A stretch of DNA of 64,000 nucleotides from Aequorivita aurantiaca (GCF_030410135.1 NZ_JAUGQQ010000005.1:62001-126000), one strand, 5' to 3'. Positions 26,563 to 34,796 are shown, numbered from the stretch's first letter. Translations and numbers: made by a program. The notes: generated by a model from the letters alone, not told the origin.

Positions 26563-27646
26563 TTTCGCCGAGAATTCTGTTTACCAAATTCTGCTTTATT
26601 TTTTCGTTATCGCCGCACAGCCATTGTATCACATTTTCTTCCCACATTGCATCGGCCTGTTCCGTGTTGACAATTTTTCGTTCCAGTGCCAAATCCAATA
26701 TTTTCCCGGGATAGGAAGATTGCGGCGCGCTTTCCATTTCGCCCAACGGATACGGATCATCCAAACCAACTAGCACTTGTTTGTAGCCCTGATTTCTTAC
26801 TAAAAGTTCGAGGGAACCTGTGTCATGGACCAAGGTATCAAAGAAAATATTTTTGTGGCCAACAGCTTTTCGTGGATGCACTTTTCCTTCAAAAAGGTCC
26901 GGCCGCCCGTCAAAACCTTGGATTCTTCGTCCCAAATTAATCTGTGCCAATTGTCCGCCATGAGCGAAGCAAGTCCTCATTCCCGGATATTTATCTGCGT
27001 AGCCATTCAGAGTTAAGAAATGATAGGCGTCGGCACATTGTGCGAGCATCCAAATAAGATGAAAGCGCCAGGCTGTATTTTGAAGTTTTATAAATTTTTC
27101 CCCATCATAGGGATGTATTTCAACGGCGAGATTATATTTTGACGCCAACTCGAAAATGGGTTCGTTTTCTTCATCAAAAATACATCGCCACGTACCAATC
27201 GTGTCCATATAGTGCGTTGGCAAACACAATAGCTGAAGTCCCAATTCTTCCACGCAGCGTTCCATTTCCCAAAGTGCACCCCGAACAAATCCGGGATGAA
27301 CCACAAATCCACAAGTAAATTTTGAAGGATGGTCGTGCTGGATTTTTGCGTTGAAATCATTTTGAAATCGAAGTGCCTGTTTCATTTCTTCCACACGCAA
27401 ACCATTTCCGTAAAGTTGGGAAAGATTCAAAACTACGGCGTGGTCAATCTTGAAGCGCTCCATCCATTCCAACTTTTCATTTAAAAAGAAACTGGAATCG
27501 GTTACGGGGCGGCTCCAATCTTTTTGAAGCATAAATTTTCGGTCTTTATCAACCCAAAAAATCCCCTTATCTTTCATAAACTGCGGAATTTCCTCTGGAT
27601 AGGGAAGTAGGTGTGAATGGCCATTAATGCGGAGTTTTCGTTTCAT
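26546..27646 (-). CDS. Amidohydrolase, probable 2-amino-3-carboxymuconate-6-semialdehyde decarboxylase (ACMSD)
   Basis: 366 residues. Metal-site motifs of the ACMSD/amidohydrolase_2 group: NGH10-S-H12-LLP at the N-terminus, VEIHPYDG, CFAHGGQLAQ and VGLDDPYPLGE, where the Asp is the usual late ligand. Decarboxylates the ring-cleavage product of 3-hydroxyanthranilate to aminomuconic semialdehyde. The assignment rests on the motifs plus position in a cluster with kynU, kmo, an ALDH and RidA. Separated from the SDR gene by 56 bases that hold a palindromic repeat. Confidence 0.85.
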   Translation of the reverse strand: MKRKLRINGHSHLLPYPEEIPQFMKDKGIFWVDKDRKFMLQKDWSRPVTDSSFFLNEKLEWMERFKIDHAVVLNLSQLYGNGLRVEEMKQALRFQNDFNAKIQHDHPSKFTCGFVVHPGFVRGALWEMERCVEELGLQLLCLPTHYMDTIGTWRCIFDEENEPIFELASKYNLAVEIHPYDGEKFIKLQNTAWRFHLIWMLAQCADAYHFLTLNGYADKYPGMRTCFAHGGQLAQINLGRRIQGFDGRPDLFEGKVHPRKAVGHKNIFFDTLVHDTGSLELLVRNQGYKQVLVGLDDPYPLGEMESAPQSSYPGKILDLALERKIVNTEQADAMWEENVIQWLCGDNEKIKQNLVNRILGENDGSS

Positions 27647-27652
27647 AACTTG

Positions 27653-27677
27653 TTCCCGCGAAGGCGGGAATCTTTTT
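27653..27677. repeat. Palindromic dispersed repeat, copy 1
   Basis: TTCCCGCGAAGGCGGGAA forms a 7-base stem with a GAAG loop, followed by TCTTTTT. The same 25 bases occur exactly at 31115-31139. It lies 6 bases upstream of the ACMSD start codon, in the SDR-ACMSD gap. Similar short elements are known from many bacterial genomes. Confidence 0.85.
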
Positions 27678-27702
27678 AATTAAAACTAAATTTCGTTTAA
27701 AG

Positions 27703-28488
27703 TTACAAACTTTTGGTGCGCCCGCCATCCACCGGAAGATTAATTCCGTTAATGTAGCTTGCGGCTTCGGTAGCCAAAAATGCCACTGCATTTGCAATCT
27801 CACCCGGCTGTGCAAAACGTCGCGCGGGAACGATGCTTTTCATAAAATCGCTTGCCTCTTTTTCGGTTTTGTTCATTTTTTTTGCGGCGTTGCCAACGAT
27901 GTCTTCCAACCTGTCAGTAGCTGTAAAACCTGGTAAAACGTTGTTTACGGTTATTCCGAATTGACCTAGTTCATTCGCCAAGGTTTTGCTCCAACTTGCA
28001 ACTGCACCACGTATAGTATTGCTCACGCCAAGGCCGTCAATTGGCTGTTTTACCGAAGTTGAAATGATATTTATAATCCTGCCAAAATCGGCTTCTTTCA
28101 TACCCGGCACAACGGCTTGTACTAAAATTTGATTGCAAATTAAATGCATCGAGAATGCTTTTTCAAATTCATCAGTTTCTGCGGAAAAAATTGGTCCGCC
28201 TTTTGGGCCGCCAGTATTATTCACCAAAATGTGAAATGTTTTATTTGAAGCGGCCAACTCGGATTTCTTTTTTACTTCATCGGGTTTGGTGAAATCGGCT
28301 ACAAAATAGTTGTGTTTTTGTCCTTTATCGTGTGAAAGTTCTATTAAAGTTTCCTTCAATTTCTCTTCATCGCGGGCAACCAAAGTTACAGTTGCACCAA
28401 GTTTTGCCAATTGGATTGCGGTTGCTTTCCCAATGCCGGCGGTGCTTCCGCAGACCATTGCGTTTTTATCTGTTAAGTCTAAATTCAT
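27703..28488 (-). CDS. SDR-family oxidoreductase with degenerate catalytic site
   Basis: 261 residues. Nucleotide loop GSTAGIGKATA (residues about 13-23), NNTGGPKGG in place of the usual NNAG, and the C-terminal PVDGG. The catalytic serine (IISTS) is present, but the YxxxK expected 12-14 residues later reads S-N-T-I-R, so both catalytic Tyr and Lys are missing. This resembles the atypical BKR-like SDR subgroup described as lacking the perfect tetrad. Classical dehydrogenase activity is therefore doubtful. It lies in the kynurenine operon between the ALDH and ACMSD; a role in the pathway is not established by sequence. Confidence 0.85.
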   Translation of the reverse strand: MNLDLTDKNAMVCGSTAGIGKATAIQLAKLGATVTLVARDEEKLKETLIELSHDKGQKHNYFVADFTKPDEVKKKSELAASNKTFHILVNNTGGPKGGPIFSAETDEFEKAFSMHLICNQILVQAVVPGMKEADFGRIINIISTSVKQPIDGLGVSNTIRGAVASWSKTLANELGQFGITVNNVLPGFTATDRLEDIVGNAAKKMNKTEKEASDFMKSIVPARRFAQPGEIANAVAFLATEAASYINGINLPVDGGRTKSL

Positions 28489-28501
28489 TTATTTTAGAAT
28501 T

Positions 28502-28590
28502 GAGTATTAAGTATTGAGTATTGAGTTCGATTTCGATTTCGATTTCATTTTCAGTTTCGTTTTCAAATTCCCCCTTTGGGGGTTAGGGGG
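28502..28590. repeat. Simple-sequence tracts between ALDH and SDR genes
   Basis: Degenerate 7-base tandem GAGTATT/AAGTATT (28502-28525), then TTCGAT repeated three times and variants (to about 28560), then CCCCCTTTGGGGG and TAGGGGG (28570-28590) reaching the ALDH stop codon. No gene or terminator-like T run is associated. Confidence 0.7.
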
Positions 28591-30034
28591 CTTCATATTT
28601 TATACAAACATTCTTCGCCTCCGTAAAAAACCGAAGTGCTTCAAATCCGCCTTCGCGGCCTACACCGCTATCTTTCATTCCGCCGAAAGGGGTTCTTAAA
28701 TCGCGGTTCAGCCACGTATTTACCCAAACGATTCCGGCTTCAATTTCTTTTGAAATGCGCATCGTGCGGTTTAAATCGGAAGTCCAAAGTGTTGATGATA
28801 ATCCGTATTTCACTGAATTTGCCATTTTTAAAACTTCTTCTTCGGTTTCAAAAGACATAATTGTAACTACTGGACCGAAAATTTCTTCTTGGTTTACGCG
28901 GCATTGATCGTCAAAAACTTCAATGATTGTTGGCTCTAGATAGTAACCGTTTTCAAAGTTTTTCACAGTAACCCGATTTCCGCCGTAAAGAATTTTTCCC
29001 CCTTCATTTTCGGCGATTTTTATGTACGATTCTACTTTTTTCAAATGCGGTTTTGAAACCAAAGCGCCAATATTTGTTTCGGCATCAAATGGATTTCCAA
29101 TTTTGAGTTGCTTTACTTTTTCAACAAAATCTTTTTTGAATTTTTCGTAAATCGGTTTTTCAACAAAAATCCTACTTCCGCAAAGGCAGATTTGGCCTTG
29201 GTTTGAGAACGAAGAGCGAACGGTTACGTCCAGCATTTTTTCATAATCGCAATCGGCGAAGATGAGGTTTGGGTTTTTTCCGCCCAATTCCAAAGACAAT
29301 TTTTTAAACATTGGTGCGGCGGTGCGGGCAATGTGTTCGCCCGTTTTGGTTCCACCGGTGAAAGAAATCGCTTTAATATTTTTATGTTCCACAATGGCTT
29401 GCCCCGCGGAAGGTCCTGCGCCGTGAACAATGTTCAAAACTCCTTTCGGCAAACCAGCTTCCGTACAGATTTCTCCTAAAAGAAAGGCGGTTAACGGCGT
29501 AATTTCACTGGGCTTTGCAACCACCGTATTTCCCGCGGCGATTGCGGGTGCGATTTTCCACGAGAACAAATACAGCGGAAGATTCCACGGCGAAATACAG
29601 CCCACGACGCCTAGCGGCTGTCGTAGGGTGAAATTCATCGTATTCAAACCCACACTTTCGTGAGCTTCGCTGGCAAATTGTGTGATTGCATTTCCGAAAA
29701 AACGAAAGTTCGCGGACGCTCTCGGAATGTCAACCGCCAAGGCCAAACTTAAAGGTTTGCCGTTATCTTTTGCTTCGGCCTCGGCCAGCTCAACTAATTT
29801 TTCGTCAATTAAATCTGCAATTTTTAGAAGAATTCTGCTGCGTTCGTCAATGGTTGTATTGCTCCATTTCGGAAAAGCATCCTTTGCGGCTTGATATGCA
29901 TTTTCAATATCCTCGTTATTTGAATTTGCAATTTGCGAATAAATTTCGCCATTGGATGGATTGTAATTATCCAACCATTTTTTGGAAAGTGGTTCCACGT
30001 ATTCACCATTTATGTAGTTTAGGATTTTTTGCAT
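28583..30034 (-). CDS. Aldehyde dehydrogenase, probable 2-aminomuconic semialdehyde dehydrogenase
   Basis: 483 residues, full length. NAD-binding and catalytic landmarks: SPWNLPLYLFSWKIAPA, KPSEITPL, FTGGTKTGEHIA, general base in LELGGKNPN, the nucleophile Cys in NQGQICLCGSR, and EEIFGPVVTI. Belongs to the 2-(hydroxy/amino)muconic semialdehyde dehydrogenase branch by context: it would oxidise the ACMSD product to 2-aminomuconate. Its ATG overlaps the stop of the upstream DUF4393 gene by one base (TAATG). Confidence 0.9.
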   Translation of the reverse strand: MQKILNYINGEYVEPLSKKWLDNYNPSNGEIYSQIANSNNEDIENAYQAAKDAFPKWSNTTIDERSRILLKIADLIDEKLVELAEAEAKDNGKPLSLALAVDIPRASANFRFFGNAITQFASEAHESVGLNTMNFTLRQPLGVVGCISPWNLPLYLFSWKIAPAIAAGNTVVAKPSEITPLTAFLLGEICTEAGLPKGVLNIVHGAGPSAGQAIVEHKNIKAISFTGGTKTGEHIARTAAPMFKKLSLELGGKNPNLIFADCDYEKMLDVTVRSSFSNQGQICLCGSRIFVEKPIYEKFKKDFVEKVKQLKIGNPFDAETNIGALVSKPHLKKVESYIKIAENEGGKILYGGNRVTVKNFENGYYLEPTIIEVFDDQCRVNQEEIFGPVVTIMSFETEEEVLKMANSVKYGLSSTLWTSDLNRTMRISKEIEAGIVWVNTWLNRDLRTPFGGMKDSGVGREGGFEALRFFTEAKNVCIKYEAP

Positions 30035-30690
30035 TATTTTATTGAACAGGCTTGTATGAATTCTTCTCCTAATTTTGTTAAGTATATATACTTTTCTTTA
30101 TTAGAAACAGAAGGGCGGTTAAATTCACAACGAGTTAAAATATCTATTCCAGAAATCCATCCAATAATTCCCAATCTTACCATATTAGAAATCTCTGCAT
30201 CAGGAATATTTAAAGATTGAACACCTCTAAAATCATTTTCATAAAGCTTTAATTTTTCTCCAGATAAATCATATTCTTTTACCAAAATTATAAGATGTTT
30301 TAAGAATGTGGCTTCTCTCGTTGAAAGCTGAGATAAAAACATTGGGAATATTGAAATAGTAAAAAGCTTATTTGAATCTATATAATTAATTAATAGATTT
30401 TCCCACATTTTATTAAGAATAGGATCTTCTTCTAAAGAAGCATTTTCAAGTAACGGAAGAAGGATTTTTAAAGGAACCTTTTTAGTAGAAATATTTTTCT
30501 CATTCACATATTTTTCAACATTATTTAAAAGACGAATTTGATTCTTAAAACGCCACACTTTAATATTGTCGCCCATTAATAATCCAACTTCTTCAACTGC
30601 AGGGAATATAAGTTTACCTAAGAAGTCTTTTGCTAAATCAAGACCTTTTTCAATAGTTGAAGATTTAATATTTAGTTCTTTATCACTCAT
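30034..30690 (-). CDS. DUF4393/Abi-alpha family protein inside the kynurenine operon
   Basis: 218 residues, no membrane segment. The sequence opens MSDKELNIKSS and has IFPAVEEVGLLMGDNIKVWRF, LPLLENASLEEDPILNKMWENLL and SNMVRLGIIGWI, the pattern I recall for DUF4393, the family renamed Abi-alpha after lactococcal abortive-infection proteins. The gene is A+T-rich even for this genome and uses Ile/Asn/Lys/Leu heavily, unlike the enzymes around it. It starts 12 bases after ridA in a tandem-repeat tract, and its TAA overlaps the ATG of the ALDH gene. Membership is fairly firm; antiphage function here is unproven and it could be a neutral passenger. Confidence 0.75.
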   Translation of the reverse strand: MSDKELNIKSSTIEKGLDLAKDFLGKLIFPAVEEVGLLMGDNIKVWRFKNQIRLLNNVEKYVNEKNISTKKVPLKILLPLLENASLEEDPILNKMWENLLINYIDSNKLFTISIFPMFLSQLSTREATFLKHLIILVKEYDLSGEKLKLYENDFRGVQSLNIPDAEISNMVRLGIIGWISGIDILTRCEFNRPSVSNKEKYIYLTKLGEEFIQACSIK

Positions 30691-30714
30691 AACTCTGCAC
30701 TCTTAACTCTTAAC
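30691..30714. repeat. AGTTAAG tandem tract at ridA/DUF4393 junction
   Basis: On the minus strand AGTTAAGAGTTAAGAG followed by TGCAGAGTT leads straight into the DUF4393 ATG. The tract supplies the last codons (VKS) and the stop of ridA. Similar short tracts are common beside accessory genes in flavobacteria. Confidence 0.65.
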
Positions 30715-31152
30715 TGGCGAATAGGCCATCGCCTTAATCTCCACCACCAAATACGGATGCGGCAATTGATGCACCGCAACAGTGGTACGCGTTGGTCCCG
30801 TTTCCTTATTGAAATATTCAGCGTACACTTGATTGTAGCCAGCAAAGTCGTTCATATTTACCAAAAAGCTGGTAATGTCCACCACATCTGCCATTGTTGC
30901 GCCTTCGGTGGCTAGGTAATCTTTTATGTTTTCAAGTACGGCGCGGGTCTGTTCTTTTATATCGAAATGCATCGTGCCCATTTCATCAATTTTATTTACG
31001 CCGGCAAAAGTATTGTCGGGCAAACGTGAACTCGTTCCGCTAATAAATATAAAATCGCCAACACGCTTTACGTGCGGATATGCGCCGCGCGGCGTTGCTT
31101 TTCCTTCCACTACATTCCCGCGAAGGCGGGAATCTTTTTCATTATTTTCCAT
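30703..31152 (-). CDS. RidA-family protein, probable 2-aminomuconate deaminase
   Basis: 149 residues from the ATG at 31152; a longer frame to 31185 would overlap kmo by 23 bases. RidA/YjgF core: [28 protein letters not shown], and [22 protein letters not shown] with the conserved Arg and Glu. In kynurenine clusters this family member (NbaF-like) deaminates 2-aminomuconate; assignment here is by context. Odd: residues 5-13 (EKDSRLRGN) are encoded by the same 25-base palindromic repeat found at 27653, so the repeat lengthens the N-terminus. Its last codons come from another repeat. Confidence 0.86.
   Translation of the reverse strand: MENNEKDSRLRGNVVEGKATPRGAYPHVKRVGDFIFISGTSSRLPDNTFAGVNKIDEMGTMHFDIKEQTRAVLENIKDYLATEGATMADVVDITSFLVNMNDFAGYNQVYAEYFNKETGPTRTTVAVHQLPHPYLVVEIKAMAYSPVKS
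31115..31139. repeat. Palindromic dispersed repeat, copy 2, inside ridA
   Basis: Identical over 25 bases to 27653-27677 (TTCCCGCGAAGGCGGGAA then TCTTTTT), in the same orientation. It lies within the ridA coding region and encodes DSRLRGN in frame. Confidence 0.88.
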
Positions 31153-31162
31153 AGTTTTATTT

Positions 31163-32587
31163 TTACCCAAACGCAACTTCATCATCGTGAAGAATGCCTT
31201 CGGTTTCTTTTTTTACAAGTTCAAGTTTTTCTTTTAGCGACATTTCATCGGTGATTTTTCCGTCGTCCAAAAGATTTAAAATCGCTTTATCCTGTGCGCG
31301 TCCGCGTTTCATTGCTTCAGAATAACTGATAGATTCCTTAAAGGTAACCAAAGCATATTTACTGTAATATTCCTCGGGAAATTCTGCTTCAAAAGCTGTT
31401 TCCAGTTTTCTTTTTCTTTGGAAAATTTCCATTGCGGTGTGCTCTTTCATTTCGTGGAAATTATCCACCGCCAAATCTGCAATTGCGTCCGTATCCTTTT
31501 TCCGAAGCGCTTCGTATTCCTTAAAAAGGTTGTTCCAATTAATGGTTTTTTCGGAACTGTATTTCTCAAGAATTTCATCAAAAACTGCAACGTCTTCAAA
31601 AGAGGCGTTCATTCCCTGCCCGTAAAATGGAACGATTGCATGCGCGGCATCGCCCAATAAAAGTACTTTTCCGAAGGCATTCCAGGGCGAACATTTTACC
31701 GTACCCAAAGGACCAATGGGATTGGTGAAAAATTCTTCAGAAAGGTTTGGGATCATTTCCACCACATCGGGAAATTCTTTGTTAAAATATTCGTGCACCA
31801 TTTCCGGCGAAGTCAAATTCTCGAAGCAATATTCACTGTTTTCATACGGAAGAAATAAAGTAACTGTAAAACTTCCGTCCAAATTGGGCAGCGCAATCAA
31901 CATATCTTCGCCGCGTGGCCAAATATGCAGAGCGTTTTTATAAGTTCGGTAACCGGTTTCGGCATTGGTTTCATTTTCGGGAAACGCGGGAATTTCAAGC
32001 TCTTTATAACCGTGACTCAGCCATTGTTGCGAAAAACTGAAGAGGAATTTATGACTTTCATACATACTTTTTCGAACCGCAGAACCCGCGCCGTCGGTTC
32101 CGAAAATTACATCTGCAGAAATCGTCGTTTCATTTTTTGAGTTGAAGTCCTTAAAAGTTGCCGAAGCATTTTCCAAATCAACTTCTTCACAGGCGTGGTT
32201 GAAAATGATTTTTACGTTTGGCATTTTTTCTGCTTCGTCCAATAACAACATATTCAAACCAGGACGTGAAATAGAATTTATGTATTCGTCCTTTCGACCG
32301 CTGTACGGACTCAAAAAAGTGTTTCCGACCTTGTCGTGAATCATCCGTCCATTCATGGGAATACACAGTTTTTTTGCGGCATCCTCTACGCCCGCCAAAC
32401 GCAAACCGCGCAATCCGCGGTTGCTCAACGCTAAGTTTATGGAACGGCCAGCGTCTTGGGTTACTTTTCGTAAATCGGGACGTTTTTCAACTAAGGTTAC
32501 TTGAAAGCCGCGTTGTGCCATTCTCAATGCAAGCAAACTTCCGCAGAGTCCGGCGCCTATTATTAGTATATTTTGAGTTTTATTCAT
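31163..32587 (-). CDS. kmo: Kynurenine 3-monooxygenase (FAD-dependent)
   Basis: 474 residues. FAD fold at the N-terminus ([19 protein letters not shown] then VEKRPDLRK), then the second FAD motif [21 protein letters not shown], which is characteristic of [14 protein letters not shown] near residue 50 contacts substrate in this family. Hydroxylates L-kynurenine to 3-hydroxykynurenine with NADPH and O2. The C-terminal part, less hydrophobic than the mitochondrial enzyme, probably leaves it soluble or peripheral. Ten bases precede ridA; 88 bases with an inverted repeat separate it from kynU. Confidence 0.95.
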   Translation of the reverse strand: MNKTQNILIIGAGLCGSLLALRMAQRGFQVTLVEKRPDLRKVTQDAGRSINLALSNRGLRGLRLAGVEDAAKKLCIPMNGRMIHDKVGNTFLSPYSGRKDEYINSISRPGLNMLLLDEAEKMPNVKIIFNHACEEVDLENASATFKDFNSKNETTISADVIFGTDGAGSAVRKSMYESHKFLFSFSQQWLSHGYKELEIPAFPENETNAETGYRTYKNALHIWPRGEDMLIALPNLDGSFTVTLFLPYENSEYCFENLTSPEMVHEYFNKEFPDVVEMIPNLSEEFFTNPIGPLGTVKCSPWNAFGKVLLLGDAAHAIVPFYGQGMNASFEDVAVFDEILEKYSSEKTINWNNLFKEYEALRKKDTDAIADLAVDNFHEMKEHTAMEIFQRKRKLETAFEAEFPEEYYSKYALVTFKESISYSEAMKRGRAQDKAILNLLDDGKITDEMSLKEKLELVKKETEGILHDDEVAFG

Positions 32588-32601
32588 TCTTTATTGTCTG
32601 T

Positions 32602-32663
32602 TCGAGCGCAGTCGAGGCCTATTTTGCAATTCTTCCGAAGCAGAATCCCTCAACTGCGCTCGG
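32602..32663. repeat. Inverted-repeat element between kynU and kmo
   Basis: Arms TCGAGCGCAGTCGAGG (32602-32617) and CCTCAACTGCGCTCGG (32648-32663) match as an inverted pair at 14 of 16 positions, with a 30-base spacer. A degenerate relative lies at 60010-60066. The distance and lack of a T run make it a dispersed element rather than a simple terminator. Confidence 0.75.
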
Positions 32664-32675
32664 GGAGACTTTCAT

Positions 32676-33938
32676 TTATTTTAAAATTTCCTTTAATTTA
32701 CCCGCAAAGTGAAATACATCCTCAAAACTATTGTACAGTGGGGCGGGAGCAACCCGAATTACATCGGGCTCGCGCCAATCGCTGATTACATCAGCTTCGG
32801 TTAGTTTTGTGTGTAAACTTTTATTCGCATTTTTCACTTGAATTGAGAGTTGGCAGCCACGTTCTTCGGGGCTTCTCGGCGTTATAATTTTTATTGCATC
32901 GTTTTTCATTTCATCTAAAAGGAATTCTAAAAATCCCGTCAGTTTTTCAGATTTTTTCCGAAGGTTTTCAAAGCCCGCATCCGCGAAAGTATCCAAAGAC
33001 GCCCGAATTGCGGCCATTGAAAGAATTGGTGGGTTGCTCAATTGCCAACCTTCGGCGCCCGAAAGGGCATCAAACTCATGCCGCATATTAAAACGCGTTT
33101 TTTTATTGTGGCCCCACCAACCGGAAAACCTTTTTAATTTTTCGTTATGGGCATGGCGTTCATGTACAAAGCAACCGCCCAAACTTCCCGGACCGCTGTT
33201 CAAATATTTATAGGTACACCAAACGGCAAAATCGGCGCCCGTATCGTGCAAATTTGGTTGAATGTTTCCCGCACCGTGTGCTAAATCGAAGCCGACCAGA
33301 CAATTGTATTTATGGCCCAATTCAGTAATTTTTTTCAAAGGAAAAGATTGGCCTGTGTAATAATTGGTACTGCCAATCATCAACAAAGCGATTTCGTTGC
33401 CGTGGGTTTTCATTATTTCCTCTAAATCCTCAAAACGGCAAAGTTCCTCGCCAGTTCTGGGTTTCCATAAAATTAGTCCATCTTTTGGATCAATTCCGTG
33501 AAAATTAAGCTGGCTTTCAACCGCATATTTATCACTTGGAAATGCGTCGCTTTCCACCACAATTTTGTATTTGGTTTTTGTGGGTTGATAAAACGAAACC
33601 ATCATTAAATGAAGATTGGCCGTCAATGTATTCATCACAACCACTTCCGAAGGTTTTGCGCCTACAATTTTAGCCATGTTTTCAGTAAGAAATTCGTGGT
33701 ACGGAAGCCACGGAAATTCAGCAACCGTATGGCCTTCCACGCCCAAGTTTGCCCAATCCTCGAGCACCATTTTTATGTATTCTGAAGTAATTTTTGGTTG
33801 TAATCCGAGGGAATTTCCACAAAGGTAAATTAATGGTTCGCCGACGGAATTTGTAGGCAAGTGAAATTTGTTTCGAAAAGGAGCTAAAGAGTCATTGGCA
33901 TCTTGCTTTTTGGCGTATTCTAAGGAATTTTGAAACAT
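32676..33938 (-). CDS. kynU: Kynureninase
   Basis: 420 residues from the ATG at 33938. A GTG at 33968 is in frame, but it lies inside the -7 promoter box, so the shorter start is preferred. PLP enzyme of fold type I: GNSLGLQPK, GSTNYYTGQSFPL, FDLAHGAGN (PLP-binding Asp) and the Schiff-base lysine in CTYKYLNSGPGSLGG. Cleaves 3-hydroxykynurenine to 3-hydroxyanthranilate and alanine. First gene of the operon that continues through kmo to the membrane protein ending at 25426. Confidence 0.94.
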   Translation of the reverse strand: MFQNSLEYAKKQDANDSLAPFRNKFHLPTNSVGEPLIYLCGNSLGLQPKITSEYIKMVLEDWANLGVEGHTVAEFPWLPYHEFLTENMAKIVGAKPSEVVVMNTLTANLHLMMVSFYQPTKTKYKIVVESDAFPSDKYAVESQLNFHGIDPKDGLILWKPRTGEELCRFEDLEEIMKTHGNEIALLMIGSTNYYTGQSFPLKKITELGHKYNCLVGFDLAHGAGNIQPNLHDTGADFAVWCTYKYLNSGPGSLGGCFVHERHAHNEKLKRFSGWWGHNKKTRFNMRHEFDALSGAEGWQLSNPPILSMAAIRASLDTFADAGFENLRKKSEKLTGFLEFLLDEMKNDAIKIITPRSPEERGCQLSIQVKNANKSLHTKLTEADVISDWREPDVIRVAPAPLYNSFEDVFHFAGKLKEILK

Positions 33939-33967
33939 TGAATGTGGTTGAATTATATGGCTTTTCA

Positions 33968-33975
33968 CAAAAATA
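33968..33975 (-). promoter_or_regulatory. -7 promoter box for the kynurenine operon
   Basis: Minus strand TATTTTTG matches TAnnTTTG, 29 bases upstream of the kynU ATG. It sits in the short gap after the lipoprotein gene ending at 33991. Confidence 0.45.
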
Positions 33976-33990
33976 GGAATTAAAATTTGT

Positions 33991-34704
33991 TTAATTCTCT
34001 GTTTCCGTCTTCACGGAAATATTGGTGAAATAAAGTTGAAAATTATTGGTGCTATCTTTATGGGTTTTAGCAATCTCAATTCCCTTAAAATTTTCGTAGT
34101 CTTCCCACGTTGTGGTCATAGATGGCTTTTCAATATTTCCTTTTCTGAAATTCCATTCCTTGATTTTGAAATTTTGATCGTAAAAAAAATCGTAAGCATC
34201 GCCGGGTGTATATCCGCCTTCATTTCCATAGACGATGGTAAGTTGATTTAAGACATTCTTTGAAATGGGAGCAATAACTTTTTCTTTTTCAGTAATAGTG
34301 ATATTTTCATCCCAAATAAGTTGAAACGGCGCCAGTAGCCAATATTTGTCGTTTATAAATGCTGCATCTGCTTTTTCTATTAAACTGTCCATTTTTGCCC
34401 GATTATATTGAAGAGTGTCATTGCCAGTAATCATAGTGATATCAGCTGTTTTAGGCTTCCAAATCCAGGAACGCTGAAAATGATTTTGATCTCTGTCTAC
34501 ATTAAATGTGAATGCTAATTCCGAAACATTTTTCCAGTTTTCGAAACCGTTTGCGTTTGCAATTTTATATCGAATATCTAAATTTTGTAGCGAATCTTTT
34601 GTTATTAGAACCTCATTTAAATTTTCGTCAGCTATTTTTTTCGAACTGTTGTTGCAGCCTAATAACAGTAGTAGGACAAATAGGTTTGCATAAATAAATT
34701 TCAT
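33991..34704 (-). CDS. Lipoprotein of unknown function
   Basis: 237 residues. Lipobox LLLLG-C17-NNSS. The mature part is beta-rich with many aromatic residues (LAFTFNVDRDQNHFQRSWIWK, YWLLAPFQLIWDENI, YDFFYDQNFKIKEWNFRKG), a pattern seen in LolA-like or DUF6503-like flavobacterial lipoproteins; I cannot assign it firmly. Same strand as kynU, 52 bases before its ATG, but a promoter box lies between, so it is probably not part of the operon. Confidence 0.7.
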   Translation of the reverse strand: MKFIYANLFVLLLLLGCNNSSKKIADENLNEVLITKDSLQNLDIRYKIANANGFENWKNVSELAFTFNVDRDQNHFQRSWIWKPKTADITMITGNDTLQYNRAKMDSLIEKADAAFINDKYWLLAPFQLIWDENITITEKEKVIAPISKNVLNQLTIVYGNEGGYTPGDAYDFFYDQNFKIKEWNFRKGNIEKPSMTTTWEDYENFKGIEIAKTHKDSTNNFQLYFTNISVKTETEN

Positions 34705-34796
34705 ATAATAAATAGTTTTTTGTAAAAATAGGGAATAGTTTTGGCTTTCATATTTTTTGTATTTTTATAATGTTGAACCGGATAACCCCAATTGGA

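Noticed and set aside
27653-27677. Rho-independent terminator between SDR and ACMSD
   Set aside because: The T run follows the hairpin on the plus strand, opposite to the genes, and an identical copy lies inside ridA, so it is a dispersed repeat.
28502-28560. Possible CRISPR-like array
   Set aside because: Units are 6-7 bases without spacers; these are simple tandem tracts.
28514-28699. Open frame with repeated Phe-Asp (FDFDFDF) at the ALDH-SDR gap
   Set aside because: It is only the translation of the TTCGAT tract and overlaps the ALDH 3' end on the other strand.
30034-30690. DUF4393 gene as a pseudogene or frameshifted remnant
   Set aside because: The frame is intact over 218 residues and fits its neighbours with a one-base overlap.
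33939-33968. Longer kynU start (GTG at 33968)
   Set aside because: The GTG is inside an exact -7 box and the ATG at 33938 gives the family-like N-terminus.
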